DNA of 64,000 nucleotides, from assembly GCA_903883645.1 (NCBI GenBank), contig CAISBR010000052.1, forward strand, positions 33,966 through 97,965, written 5' to 3'. The first letter of the stretch is position 1, and every line of letters begins with the position of its first letter. The notes under the pieces were generated by a model that had not been told where the DNA came from, did no database searches, and saw only the letters and a list, made by a program, of their open reading frames with translations. The translations under genes were made by a program, and so were the position numbers. The DNA comes from an uncultured Myxococcales bacterium (GTDB taxonomy: Bacteria > Myxococcota_A > UBA9042). Below, one piece after another: positions 8,758 through 18,700 of this stretch.

Positions 8758-10515
8758 ATGCCACGTCTCGCTAGCCTTGTTCGCGCCGTCTTGACTGCTG
8801 TTGCCGTGTTTCTGATTGCTATGCCTGCGCTTGCGCTGGCTGGCCCCGCGGCAAGCGTGCCCAATGTGCTGCAGGTAAGCGGCGCACTCACCACGGCCGC
8901 CGGCTCCGCCGTGAGCGACGGCGCCTACGACATCAAGTTTGCGCTCTACCCGGGCGACAGCGGCGGCGCTCCGGTGTGGACCGAGTCAGCCACTGTAGTT
9001 GGCGTAAAATCTGCACAATTTCAGACGACGCTGGGCGAGAAGGTGCCGCTCGACCCCAAGGCCTTTGGCAGCGCGTCGCTGTGGCTGGGCGTAACCGTGG
9101 GCAGCGACCCCGAATTGCCTCGCAAGCCCTTGGCTAGTGTAGTTTTTGCTTTGCGCGCGGCCCTGGCGGCGGGGCTCGAATGCTCCGGCTGCATCGACGC
9201 CAGCCAACTGAATGGCGCGGTGCTGCAACCGTACGCAAAGTTTAGTGATCTCGCAGCTGTGGCCCAGTCCGGCGCCTACAGCGACCTAAAGGGCTTGCCC
9301 AACCTAGCCGTGTATGCCAAGGCCGCCGAGCTCGCTGCGGTCGCCCAGTCGGGGCAATATGCAGATCTGAAGGGTACGCCCGATCTTGCGCCCTTTGCCA
9401 AGTCGGCGGAGCTCACTGCGGTGGCCCAATCTGGCCAATACGCCGACCTCAAAGGCACGCCCGACTTGACCCCCTATGCCAAAGCCACCGACCTCGCGGC
9501 GTTTGCCAAGTCGGCCGATCTGGCGGCCATTGCCAAGTCGGGTTCATGGACAGACCTTAAGAATATCCCAGCATTGGCCAAGGTAGGCGCCAGCTGCGGC
9601 ACCGGCCTTGTGGTCAGCGGCATTGCGGCCGACGGCACGCTACAGTGCACACCCGGCTACGACGCCAGCAAGCAGTTGTTTCAGTTCACGGTCGCCCAAA
9701 GCGCACCGGCGGCCTGCTCGCCCCAGCTCTTTGGCAGCGCCTACACCAACGACAAAGACCAGACGCTAAATATCTGTAATGGTTCTAGCTGGTTCGCCAT
9801 GTCGATCGCCGGCTACGGCACGGTTACCGCACCCGGCAAGTCGTGCAAAGACATCTTGACCGTGGCGCCAAATAGCAAAGACGGCATGTATTCCATCAGC
9901 ATCGGCGGCGGCACCGTGCAGGTCTACTGCGACATGACCAGCGACGGCGGCGGCTGGACGCTGGTCACCTACGCCTACCGCCCCGTGGCCGGCGGCACCG
10001 AGGTCTACTACCTGCCCAATTCTGCTCAGGGTTCGTGGGATCCCGCCAGCCGCAACGGCAAGGCCGCCATCAACGCCACCAGCCTACTGACCGGTGGCAG
10101 CCAGGTGCTGCTGACCGTGACCAACAGCGGCACTATGCCGGTCACCGGCAACGCACTCAGCTACGAGCTGGCCTACCGCTGGGCGAAACAGAGTGGTTAC
10201 AACCAGTTCGGCTGGGCACTGACCACCACCGCCTGCATCGACGTCAACGTGACCGAGCTGAAGACCAACACGACCTTTAGCGCCAAGACCTTCGACAACC
10301 GCCCCGAGGTCAGCTGCAGCGGCCACGCGGCCGGCACGGCGTACGAGCGCCAGTTCATCGGCTTCAACAGCCTGACCTGCTACGGCGCGTGCGGCTCGGA
10401 CCCCGTCACCTCGAACGGCATGGTCACCTGGTACGGCGACGGCTACACGCCCACCACCTCGGGCGGCAAGGGCGACCCGGCGCGCGCGGCGTCGTGGGGC
10501 TTCTGGATTCGCTAA
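8758..10515 (+). CDS. Secreted protein with tandem 27-residue repeats and fibrinogen-like C-terminal domain
   Basis: Exported protein of 585 residues. A signal peptide (about residues 1-29, ending MPALALA) precedes an N-terminal beta-rich domain (to about 140) of the kind found in front of tail-fibre-like regions. Residues 159-239 are three near-perfect 27-residue repeats, [Y/F]AKxxELxAVAQSGxYxDLKGxPxL, followed by a degenerate fourth. The C-terminal half starts with GKSCKDIL, then YCDMTSDGGGWTLV, the entry signature of fibrinogen-related (FReD-like) domains, and ends in WGFWIR. Such domains bind carbohydrates or proteins in animals; bacterial versions are largely uncharacterised. ATG is preceded by GGAGG. 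The gene converges with the Cys-rich lipoprotein gene (16-bp gap). Adhesin or surface recognition is an inference. Confidence 0.85.
   Translation: MPRLASLVRAVLTAVAVFLIAMPALALAGPAASVPNVLQVSGALTTAAGSAVSDGAYDIKFALYPGDSGGAPVWTESATVVGVKSAQFQTTLGEKVPLDPKAFGSASLWLGVTVGSDPELPRKPLASVVFALRAALAAGLECSGCIDASQLNGAVLQPYAKFSDLAAVAQSGAYSDLKGLPNLAVYAKAAELAAVAQSGQYADLKGTPDLAPFAKSAELTAVAQSGQYADLKGTPDLTPYAKATDLAAFAKSADLAAIAKSGSWTDLKNIPALAKVGASCGTGLVVSGIAADGTLQCTPGYDASKQLFQFTVAQSAPAACSPQLFGSAYTNDKDQTLNICNGSSWFAMSIAGYGTVTAPGKSCKDILTVAPNSKDGMYSISIGGGTVQVYCDMTSDGGGWTLVTYAYRPVAGGTEVYYLPNSAQGSWDPASRNGKAAINATSLLTGGSQVLLTVTNSGTMPVTGNALSYELAYRWAKQSGYNQFGWALTTTACIDVNVTELKTNTTFSAKTFDNRPEVSCSGHAAGTAYERQFIGFNSLTCYGACGSDPVTSNGMVTWYGDGYTPTTSGGKGDPARAASWGFWIR
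9232..9474 (+). repeat. Three in-frame 81-bp tandem repeats
   Basis: Units begin at 9232, 9313 and 9394 and each encodes 27 residues with the core AVAQSGxYxDLKGxP; a diverged unit with an insertion begins at 9475 (YAKATDLAAFAK). The DNA differs at many third positions, so the repeats are old or under protein-level selection rather than a recent duplication. Confidence 0.9.
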
Positions 10516-10531
10516 AATCCGTTGCGACGCC

Positions 10532-11413
10532 CTACATACAGATGGCGAGCGCGATTAGTTTGCCCGAGCACGACGAATACCAGCCCTCGGCCGAGGTTCC
10601 GACGCCTTCGCACAGGGCCGTGCAGCTCTTGCACTGGTCCCACAGCGGAATGCCGGTGGCGCTGTACAGCGGCGTCATGCTGCAGCTGTCGAACCATCCC
10701 TCGCTTTTTGAGCCAATGTAGCCGCAGATGGGCTGGCAGACGCCGGCGCCGTCGGAGTAGGTGTCGTAACCCACGTCGGTGTAAGGAGGAACGTCGTATT
10801 CGCCGCCGTCGATGCCATCGGTGTCGTAGCTCCAGCCGTCTTGGTTTAGGCATTCGGCGCAACCTAGCGACATGACTTCTTGGACGCAGGTCTCGTCCCA
10901 CGCAGTGCCGCAGCAGTACGGGTCTTGGGCGCACACGCAACTGGCGACGCCGGGGTCGGCGCAGCTAGGGCCACCACTGACGCAGCAGCTATGGTCGCCG
11001 GTGTCGGTCCACGGCGGCACATCGCCATCCATATCATACATCCATGTATCACTTGACGAATCGACCCAAGTGTCGCCGGGATTCCAGGTATCGACCTCGC
11101 CGCCTGCAATGTCCCAGGCCGTGCCATCCCCGTCGCCGTCTTGCAGCATGGTGTCGGCCGCGCTAGCGTCGCCACTCCCTGTTGTTTCGCCGCCTTGGTC
11201 GCTCATGTCGCCGCTTGGGCTATCGCCGCCGAGGGTGTCGGGCGAAGTTCCGCTGCCATCGGTAGGGGTTGCGTCGGCGCCCAAGCCGCTGCCGTCGCTG
11301 GCGTAGTAGCCGGCGGTGGTGACGGCCACGCCACAGCCGCCTGCAGTGAGCGACAGGGCCAACAGGATGGCGGCGATCAGGGGCGAATAAGTTGATTTGC
11401 AAAGGGTAAGCAT
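10532..11413 (-). CDS. Cys-rich lipoprotein with acidic Asp/Gly/Ser/Thr stalk
   Basis: Predicted lipoprotein of 293 residues. ATG at 11413 is chosen because AGAAGG lies seven bases upstream and because it places a signal peptide (IAAILLALSLTAGGC) at the N-terminus; a longer frame reaching 11635 lacks such support. After the lipidated Cys comes a low-complexity stalk rich in Asp, Gly, Ser and Thr (about residues 35-140). The folded part has Cys-dense modules including CVCAQDPYCCGTAWDETC, a motif I associate with secreted myxobacterial proteins, and two related C-terminal segments sharing SEGWFDSC / AEGWYSSC. Probably surface exposed and disulfide bonded. Function unknown. Confidence 0.8.
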   Translation of the reverse strand: MLTLCKSTYSPLIAAILLALSLTAGGCGVAVTTAGYYASDGSGLGADATPTDGSGTSPDTLGGDSPSGDMSDQGGETTGSGDASAADTMLQDGDGDGTAWDIAGGEVDTWNPGDTWVDSSSDTWMYDMDGDVPPWTDTGDHSCCVSGGPSCADPGVASCVCAQDPYCCGTAWDETCVQEVMSLGCAECLNQDGWSYDTDGIDGGEYDVPPYTDVGYDTYSDGAGVCQPICGYIGSKSEGWFDSCSMTPLYSATGIPLWDQCKSCTALCEGVGTSAEGWYSSCSGKLIALAICM

Positions 11414-11931
11414 GAGGGCGCACCTTCTGGCGAGTCCATTGGGACCGCACTCAGCATAGCAGGTGTGCAGGCCACGGCCATGTACGACCGCTGAACTGCC
11501 GCCGTACCTCGACACCCTCCGGAGTGCGGCTCGGCTGGCCATAACCCACTGAAATAACGGCAGCGAGAACTCTGGCACATGTGCCACAGTCAAAAGCTCG
11601 GGGCCCCCCGGGCGCGCAGCGGCCGGTCTGCGCAACGGACACAGACCCGCAGGGCGGCGCCGCGCGCCGGTTTGGGCCAGGTCGCGGCGATTTTCGCAGG
11701 GGTCTGTGTGCCCAAACTCGTGGCCGGGTCGACGCCTTGGCGGCGATGCGCCCTGCTGTTGGGGTAAAACGCGGAATTACAGTGAGTTGTCTAGTTAAAT
11801 AGGCAAAAGACAATACCTGACACCCTGCCTCGCACCACTTTGCCCTTGTGCCCCGGCGCCGATATGCGCAGAATCAAGGAAGCTGGGCATTTGCGCCGCG
11901 TTGCGATCCATCCCCCAAGCATGGAGACCGC
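11414..11931. other. Intergenic region between divergent genes
   Basis: 518 bp between the Cys-rich lipoprotein and the PilZ-kinase gene. The frames open here read as Arg/Pro/Ala-rich shadow translations. An AT-richer patch near 11784-11815 contains TTGTC and GACAA as a 5-bp inverted pair 17 bp apart and could hold the kinase promoter, but I cannot define it. Nothing else recognised. Confidence 0.5.
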
Positions 11932-13779
11932 ATGGACCAAGACCGCCGCCGCCAACCGCGGTACCCCTGCCTAATCTTAGGCGAAGCCGCCGCACCGGCT
12001 GTCGCTAGCGTCAAAGTCGTTTGCACCAGCATCAGTCGCACCGGCGCATACTTTGCGTGCCCGCGGGCACTGCAGCCGGGTGCGGCGTTGGTCGTCACAC
12101 TGCAACCGCGCGGAGCCGGCGGCCCGCAAGTAGTTGCCCGCATTGAAGTAGTCCGCGTCACTGCGCGCGGCCAGCCCGAACAGCCAGGCTTTGGTGCCCG
12201 CTGGCAGTCGGTAGCGTGCGAACAGGGCTCTGAAATACTGAGGCAATTTGCTATAGAGCACCTGCGCTGGCCCGACGCGCCGCTGCCCGCAGTCGATCCC
12301 AACGGGCTAGCACGCTACCAAGTGAGCAGCGATGGTGTGTGGATCGGCGCAACACAAGAGGTCGCACCGGCACAGCCGGCCACGGCAGCAAGGAGCCGAC
12401 CTGCGATCGCGCTGGGCGCCGCTGCTGTGCCAACTCCAGGAACTTCGCCAGGAACGGGCCTAGTTGACCCGGGCCCAGACCTTGGCAGGAGTGGCCCGTC
12501 GCACGACGGGATAGGCTGGATCGACGACGCCGCTTCGACTGCCACAGAAGACTCGTTACCCCAGGCGCCGCAAGCTGTTTTTGCCGGACGTCGCCGCGAT
12601 CCGTCGCAACCGTATGAGCCGATGCCGGTGACGAGCGAAGCCGCGCCTGTAGGTTGGTTTGGCCGCCCCGCCGCCCCGCCGGCTGCAGAATCCGAGCAAA
12701 CCGTAGCGGTGATCACCCCTGGCGCGCTCGCAGCCATCCATGCGGCCAAAGCGAGCGGACTCTATGCCGCCGCCCGGGCCAGCTCGGCACCGCTGCCCGC
12801 ACAGGTCCAGACAGGTGCAAAGCCGCAAAACGAGTCTACTATCGCATATACCCGCACCGGCACCTCGAGCTCGGCCACGGCCAAGGCCGAGCTGCCGCGA
12901 CCCGCTAGTCGCCCCGAGCTCGTGCTGCTGCCCGGCCCGTTGCCGCCGCCCCGCAGCGAGTGGCCCGCCGGCGTACCAACTACACTTGCTAATCGATACA
13001 ACGATTTGCGACACATCGGCCAGGGTGGCAGCGGCGTTGTGTTCCGCGGCTTTGACAAAGTGCTTGAGCGGCCCGTGGTGCTGAAGTTCTTGTCGCAGCC
13101 CCGCATGGCCACGGAGGTGGCGCGCCGTTACTTCGCGCGCGAGATCAAGGTCGCAGCGGGGCTGAATCACAAGCATATCGTGCACATCTACGACGCGGGC
13201 GCGGCCGAGGGCGTGCCGTACTATGCGATGGAGTTTGTCGACGGCGTAACGCTGAGCCACTACCTGCCCGAGGGGCGGCCGCTAACCGATATGGCCTTTG
13301 TATACGCCGTGTTCGCAGCCCTATGCGATGCACTAGACTATGCGCACGGCCTGGGCATCTTGCACCGCGACATCAAGCCCGACAATGTGCTGGTGGGCGC
13401 CGATGGTGCAGTCAAGCTGTTCGACTTTGGTCTAGCGCGCTTGGCCGATCAAGGCTTTGGCGAGCACTCGGTGCTGCTGGGTACCCCGTATTACATGTCG
13501 CCCGAGCAGCTGACCGGCGCGCCAGTGGACCACCGTTCCGACATCTATGCCCTTGGCGTTACGCTGTACCAAATGCTGACGGGGGTGCTGCCGTTCCGCG
13601 CGGGCAATATCTACGCAGCGCATGTGTTCGAGACGCCGCCGCAGCCCCTGACCCTCAACCCGTCGCTGCGACCGGAACTGGCCGAGCTCGTGCTAAAGAT
13701 GCTGGCCAAGCAGCCGGCGGACCGCTTTGACTCGTGCCGCCCGATGGCTTTGCGCATGTGGCACGCGCTGTTCGACTAG
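11932..13779 (+). CDS. PilZ-domain Ser/Thr protein kinase
   Basis: Cytoplasmic protein of 615 residues. Residues 1-105 resemble a PilZ domain: an N-terminal RRRQPR (R6-xxx-R10, fitting RxxxR) and SISRTG at the place of the D/NxSxxG motif, although the acidic/Asn position is Ser. A Pro/Ala-rich linker of about 240 residues follows. A complete Hanks-type kinase domain spans about 355-613: glycine loop GQGGSGVV, K385, HRDIKPDN with D480, DFG at 498-500 and GTPYYMSPEQL. No transmembrane helix or sensor follows the kinase. ATG 11932 is preferred to 11848 because GGAG sits five bases upstream and the PilZ domain starts there. Cyclic di-GMP control of kinase activity is inference. Confidence 0.9.
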   Translation: MDQDRRRQPRYPCLILGEAAAPAVASVKVVCTSISRTGAYFACPRALQPGAALVVTLQPRGAGGPQVVARIEVVRVTARGQPEQPGFGARWQSVACEQGSEILRQFAIEHLRWPDAPLPAVDPNGLARYQVSSDGVWIGATQEVAPAQPATAARSRPAIALGAAAVPTPGTSPGTGLVDPGPDLGRSGPSHDGIGWIDDAASTATEDSLPQAPQAVFAGRRRDPSQPYEPMPVTSEAAPVGWFGRPAAPPAAESEQTVAVITPGALAAIHAAKASGLYAAARASSAPLPAQVQTGAKPQNESTIAYTRTGTSSSATAKAELPRPASRPELVLLPGPLPPPRSEWPAGVPTTLANRYNDLRHIGQGGSGVVFRGFDKVLERPVVLKFLSQPRMATEVARRYFAREIKVAAGLNHKHIVHIYDAGAAEGVPYYAMEFVDGVTLSHYLPEGRPLTDMAFVYAVFAALCDALDYAHGLGILHRDIKPDNVLVGADGAVKLFDFGLARLADQGFGEHSVLLGTPYYMSPEQLTGAPVDHRSDIYALGVTLYQMLTGVLPFRAGNIYAAHVFETPPQPLTLNPSLRPELAELVLKMLAKQPADRFDSCRPMALRMWHALFD

Positions 13780-13795
13780 ACCGGTTGCCCAGAGC

Positions 13796-15760
13796 TCAGC
13801 TACCGAGCAGCGGCGCCAACCCCGAAGCCCGCGCCACCATTCGCTGCAGCGCGTCGTGCAAGGCCGGGGCAGTCCCCACCCAGGTCAGCTGCTGCTGCGC
13901 GCGCGTAATCGCCGTATACACCAGCTCGCGGCTTTGCAGCGGCGAGGGGCCATCGGTCAAAACCAGCGCCACGTGGCCGAATTGCGACCCTTGGCTTTTG
14001 TGCACCGTCATCGCCAGCGCGCCCATGTGGGGCGGCAAGCGGGCGATCGGCACCTCGCGCACCCCGGGCCACTTGGCCTCGACACCGGTCGCATCTACGG
14101 GCGCCGCCACAGGAAACACCACCACCAGCCGCCCGCCATCGCCACAGACCACGAGGCCAATGTCGCCATTGCGCAGATCGACGTCGTAGGCATTCTCGGT
14201 CACCAGCACTAGCTGACCGAGCCATAGACCGGCCTCGCGCGGCAGATCCTCAGACTTGGTGCGCACTTGCTGGGTCGACTTGCGCTCGTTCCACGCCAGC
14301 TGCAGCACGCTGCGGACGCTGTCACCGATGGCCTTTTCGAGCCCCGCCACACCCAGCGGCCCCTGCCGATGCACGGCCAGCACGCGATAACTACCCATGG
14401 CATAGAGCAGTTGCCGCCGCACCTGGGTCTCGCGCAGCGCTGCCCGGCCGCCTGTACGCAGCTGCTCGGCGAGCAAGGCCACATAACCACCCTTGGCGAA
14501 ATAGGGGCCGGCCAGGGTATGCGTCGCGGCCGTCCGCTCGGCCAAGTCCCCCGCGGCAATCGGCTGAATCGGCTGCGCATCCACAGCGTCCGGCCGCCGC
14601 CCCGTGAGGAGTTGCTCGGCCTGCACCAGCGACTCGGGGGTCGCCGCCTGGATCGCCGCCGCCACCGCACTGACCAAGGGCGAGTCGGCAAAGCGGTAAT
14701 TGACGGTCAGCCGCACCAAACACGCCTGCAGCGGCGAGCCCGTCTGGGCGGCGGCGTGGGCAATATCGGCAAGCACGGTGCCCACATCCACGCTGGCAAG
14801 CTGGTCGCGATCGCCTAGCAGCACCAGTTGCGCGCCCGGGGCCACGGCATCGACCACTTGCGCCATCAGCACCAAATCGACCATCGACGCTTCGTCGACC
14901 ACCACGATGTCGGCCGGCAGCGGATTGCCGCGGTGGTGACGCACACTGCCGTCGGGCCGCTTGCCCAGCAGCTTGTGCACGGTCGACGAGGGCAGATCCG
15001 CCAGCAGCTGTGCGATGTTATCTTGGGTCGGCGCCGCACGCTGGGCCTCGCGCATCGCCTCGGTCATCCGCACCGCGGCCTTGCCCGTGGGCGCCGCCAG
15101 CACCACCCGCAGCTCGGGCCGCTGGGCCAGCAAGGCGGCGAGCAGAAAGCGAATACTAAAGGTCTTGCCCGTACCCGGCCCACCCAGCACCAGCGTTAGC
15201 CGCAGCCGCGCCGCAGCCGCCAGACTCTGCGCCACCTGGGTCTTGGCCGCCAGATGTTCGGGCTTGGCGCCCTGGGTCAGCGAACGCAAAAGCGCTTGCT
15301 GCAGAAGGTCTTGCGTGGGGGCGTGCGCGGTTCTCTCGCCCGCCATTTGCCGCAGCGCTTGGGCCAGGCGGGCCTGCACGTCCCACAGCCGCTGGGTCAT
15401 CAGCAGGTGTTCGCCACCCGGCAGGGGCTGCATCACCAGCGGCCGCTGACGATTTTCGCCTTGACTCACCAGCGGCGACGCCAGCAGTTTGGCTTGCCAC
15501 GCCGGCAGATCGCTAGGCCACACAGGCTCTTCGCTGGGCTCGGCCAGGGTCGCCACTTGCAGCAGATCCACCCCCACATGCCCGCGCCGCTGCACTGCCA
15601 GCGCCAGCGCGGCCGCTAGCAGCTCGTCAGGATCGGGCTCGCCAAAGCGCTGCAACGCGGCATCGACCAACACCAGGTCCGCCTCGGTCAATACACCTGC
15701 GGTAAGCAAGGGCGCGGCGCGACTGGCCAATTGCGTATTGCGCAAATTCAGGGTGCTCAT
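13796..15760 (-). CDS. recD: Exodeoxyribonuclease V alpha subunit RecD
   Basis: RecD subunit (654 residues) of the RecBCD helicase-nuclease that processes double-strand ends and loads RecA; RecD is the 5'-3' helicase. Visible motifs are Walker A GGPGTGKTFSI (K199), Walker B-like VVDEASMVD, LLGDRDQLASVDVG, AMTVHKSQGSQF and YTAITRAQQQLTW. A longer open frame extends upstream to 16045, inside recB, but ATG 15760 is chosen because it overlaps the recB stop codon by four bases. It is the last gene of the recC-recB-recD operon and ends 16 bp from the convergent kinase gene. Confidence 0.95.
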   Translation of the reverse strand: MSTLNLRNTQLASRAAPLLTAGVLTEADLVLVDAALQRFGEPDPDELLAAALALAVQRRGHVGVDLLQVATLAEPSEEPVWPSDLPAWQAKLLASPLVSQGENRQRPLVMQPLPGGEHLLMTQRLWDVQARLAQALRQMAGERTAHAPTQDLLQQALLRSLTQGAKPEHLAAKTQVAQSLAAAARLRLTLVLGGPGTGKTFSIRFLLAALLAQRPELRVVLAAPTGKAAVRMTEAMREAQRAAPTQDNIAQLLADLPSSTVHKLLGKRPDGSVRHHRGNPLPADIVVVDEASMVDLVLMAQVVDAVAPGAQLVLLGDRDQLASVDVGTVLADIAHAAAQTGSPLQACLVRLTVNYRFADSPLVSAVAAAIQAATPESLVQAEQLLTGRRPDAVDAQPIQPIAAGDLAERTAATHTLAGPYFAKGGYVALLAEQLRTGGRAALRETQVRRQLLYAMGSYRVLAVHRQGPLGVAGLEKAIGDSVRSVLQLAWNERKSTQQVRTKSEDLPREAGLWLGQLVLVTENAYDVDLRNGDIGLVVCGDGGRLVVVFPVAAPVDATGVEAKWPGVREVPIARLPPHMGALAMTVHKSQGSQFGHVALVLTDGPSPLQSRELVYTAITRAQQQLTWVGTAPALHDALQRMVARASGLAPLLGS

Positions 15761-18700
15761 GCGACCTCCGTGCTTGGGCCGGGCAGGGGCGTGCTGCTGC
15801 CGAGCAGGGCCGCATCCAAGGCGAGTACGGCCTCTTCGGGCCAGCGGTCGGCCCACACGCCCAGACAACTGCCCTGCCAGCGCGGCGTGGCTGGACCGGC
15901 CATTCCCTTTAAGAACAAGTACAAATGCCCACCTATGTGTTTGCGGTAACTGTAGTTTGAGCCAAGCCGAGTCTGCAGCAGCCGGTGCAGCGCCACCGTG
16001 TAGACCAGCGCCTGCAAGTGGTAGCCCGCGTGCGCCATCGCCCACTGCAGCAGCGGCCGCGTGTAATGCACGTTGGCGAGTCGCGGCACCTGCTCGATAC
16101 TGTTGCGTTTTGCTGCCTCAGCCAGTCGGCCTGACAGCCACTCGGGGCCGCGGATGGCATTGCTTTTGTAGTCGGCGATGTAGTAGCGCGCATCGGCCCC
16201 GCTGCCGCCGACGCGGAAGGTTAAGTCGATGAAACCTGTTAAGAATCCGGCAATTTCGGGCAAGATTGCCTTGACCTGGTCGCCGCCGCGGTCGAGCATG
16301 GTCTTGCACCAGGTCGCGCCGCCGAAATCCTCTACCGCCGCGCCGATTTCAAAGGCCTTGCGCACCCCCGCGACGTCGATGCAGCCTGCGCCCCGCTTGC
16401 TCGCGTCGCCCACCGGTACGCGGTAGTCGGCGCCGGCGCCCAGGCGCATGTCGAAGCCCAGCTCATCAAGGCGATGCGACAACTCTAGCTTTTGCAAGGT
16501 AAAATCGGCCGGCAGCCCGAGCGTAGTGGCCTCGAAGCCAAGGGGGGTCGTCAGCCACAGGGGTAGTAGCGCTTCAAGAGCGGCAATGGGTTCCTCGCCC
16601 TTCTTGGGCGGCTGCACGCCGTAGCGCTGCGCGAGCTCGCCGACCAGTTTGTGCGCAGACTCGCCATCTTTCGCGACCAGCCCACCAGAGTCTTGCTCTT
16701 TAAAGTCAAGCTCTTCAAAGACACCGTGAATCCAATCGCCCGTGGTGGTGCCACCCGGCAGCTCCGCCCCGGCGGCCTTTTCAAGCATCCAGGGGTGCTT
16801 TGCCAAGTCATCCAGTGCACCCGCCTCGACGGTCGCACCCTCGCTGCTCTCTTCTTCTGGCTGCGCGCTACTTTGCCCCGAGATCGTGGTCGCCAAGTCG
16901 GCCAACTTGCGCGTAGGCTCGTCGTCGTCGGCACCGCGGCCCGCCGCTAGCGAGCTGAAGCTGGCCACCTGCCATCGCGCACCCAGGGGCCGCTCGGGGT
17001 CGAACGGTTGCGCCAAGGGCAGCACGAGCGGGTCATTACTAGCTGATTGCCAAGGCTTTTCGCTGGTCGGGGCCAGTTCCATACTCCAACCGATCCCGCC
17101 GGCCGCGTCGTTTTGCAGCTCTTGCAAGCGCGCCTGAACCGCGCCACTCCAGGCACCTTGTGGGTCAGCGTCTTTTGCCTTGGCGCAAAGCGCCTTCGCC
17201 ACCTCATCGCCCAGCACCAGCCGCGAGAGAGCCCCTTTTGCCTTGAAATCCATACGATTTAGCCAGACCACCGCGTGATTGCGCGCCCGCGTCAGCGCCA
17301 CGTACAGCAAGCGCACCGACTCGGCCTCCGCCGCGCGATCGCTCCAATCCTTGGCCCCCTGCCGGTCGTGGCTGCCCGGAGCCGACATGTCGAGCTGGGT
17401 CACGCCCTGGTCGCGCATCAGCAGCGGCTGGCGCTTTTCTTTCTCGGCCGTGGGCGCCCAGGCAAATGGAAGCAAAACAACTGGGTATTCAAGACCTTTA
17501 CTGGCATGCACCGTCACCAACTGCACTGCGGCGGCATCGCTTTCGAGGCGGGTCGCCTGCTCGTCACTTTTATCGTCGGCGCTCGCCTGGCACGCCCGCA
17601 GCCACTCGGCCAGACCGCGCGGCCCGGCACGGGTGCGACGGTCCTCGGCCTGGCAAAGCTCTGTCAAATGCCGCAGATCCGTGGCACCGCGCTCGCCCCA
17701 CAGGCTGCCGAGCAGCCGCGCCAGCACATCGAACTTGGCCAATGTCTTGTCGAGCACGCGGGCAAAACCCTGTGTTACCCAGGTATTCGCGAGCGAGGCC
17801 ATGTGCTGCCGCAGCGCCTGCCACGCCTGCTGGTCGTCGTTCAGCTTGGCACCGCTGGCAGGCTCCGCGACGGCTCGGGTCAGCTGGTCCGCCGTCCAGC
17901 CAATGAGCGGCGATACCGCCAGCAGCCGCGCCGGCCGCTCACTCGCCGGGTTGGCCACCGCGTCGAGCCAGGCCACCAGCCACCCCAAAGCCTCGCTGCC
18001 ATAGATGCTGCCACGCCCAGCCGCAACCGCCGGAATCGCCAGTCTAGCCAGCTGGTTGCGCACGATGGCCGCCTCGCGGTGGCTCGGCACCAGCACCGCC
18101 AAGTCGCCCGGGGCGAGCGGTCGCGCCACCTTGCTACCCTTGGGCACAATCTTGCACGAGGACTGCAGCAATTTCAGACACTCGCAAGCACATAGCTGGG
18201 CTAGCGCCGCCGTCATATCGGCCTTGTTCGGCGCACTGTCGAGGTCACCGCCATCGGCCTGGGCCATACACAGGCGCACTTCTAGGGGCCGGCGCGGTCG
18301 CGCATCTGCGCCGGGATTGGGCGGCAAACCCTCAATACTTATGTCTTTATCCGCGTTAACATGCACATAGTTCACCACATCGCCCACATCGCCCACATCG
18401 CCCATACTCAGGGGCAGCTTGCTCGCGAGCCAGAGCGTATTGAGCGCATTGACCAGTGGCGTGTCGGCGCGATAGTTAGTATCTAACTGATAACAAACAG
18501 CTTGCTCCCGCGCTGCCAGGTACACATCCAGGTCGGCGCCGCGGAAGCGGTAGATCGACTGCTTGGGGTCGCCCACCACAAAGAACCGGGTGTCGTTGCG
18601 GCCAAAAACCGCGTCAACCACCTGCCATTGCGCCATGTCGGTATCTTGGAACTCGTCGACAAGCGCCGCCCGATAGCGACTGCGAATGGCATCGGCCAGC

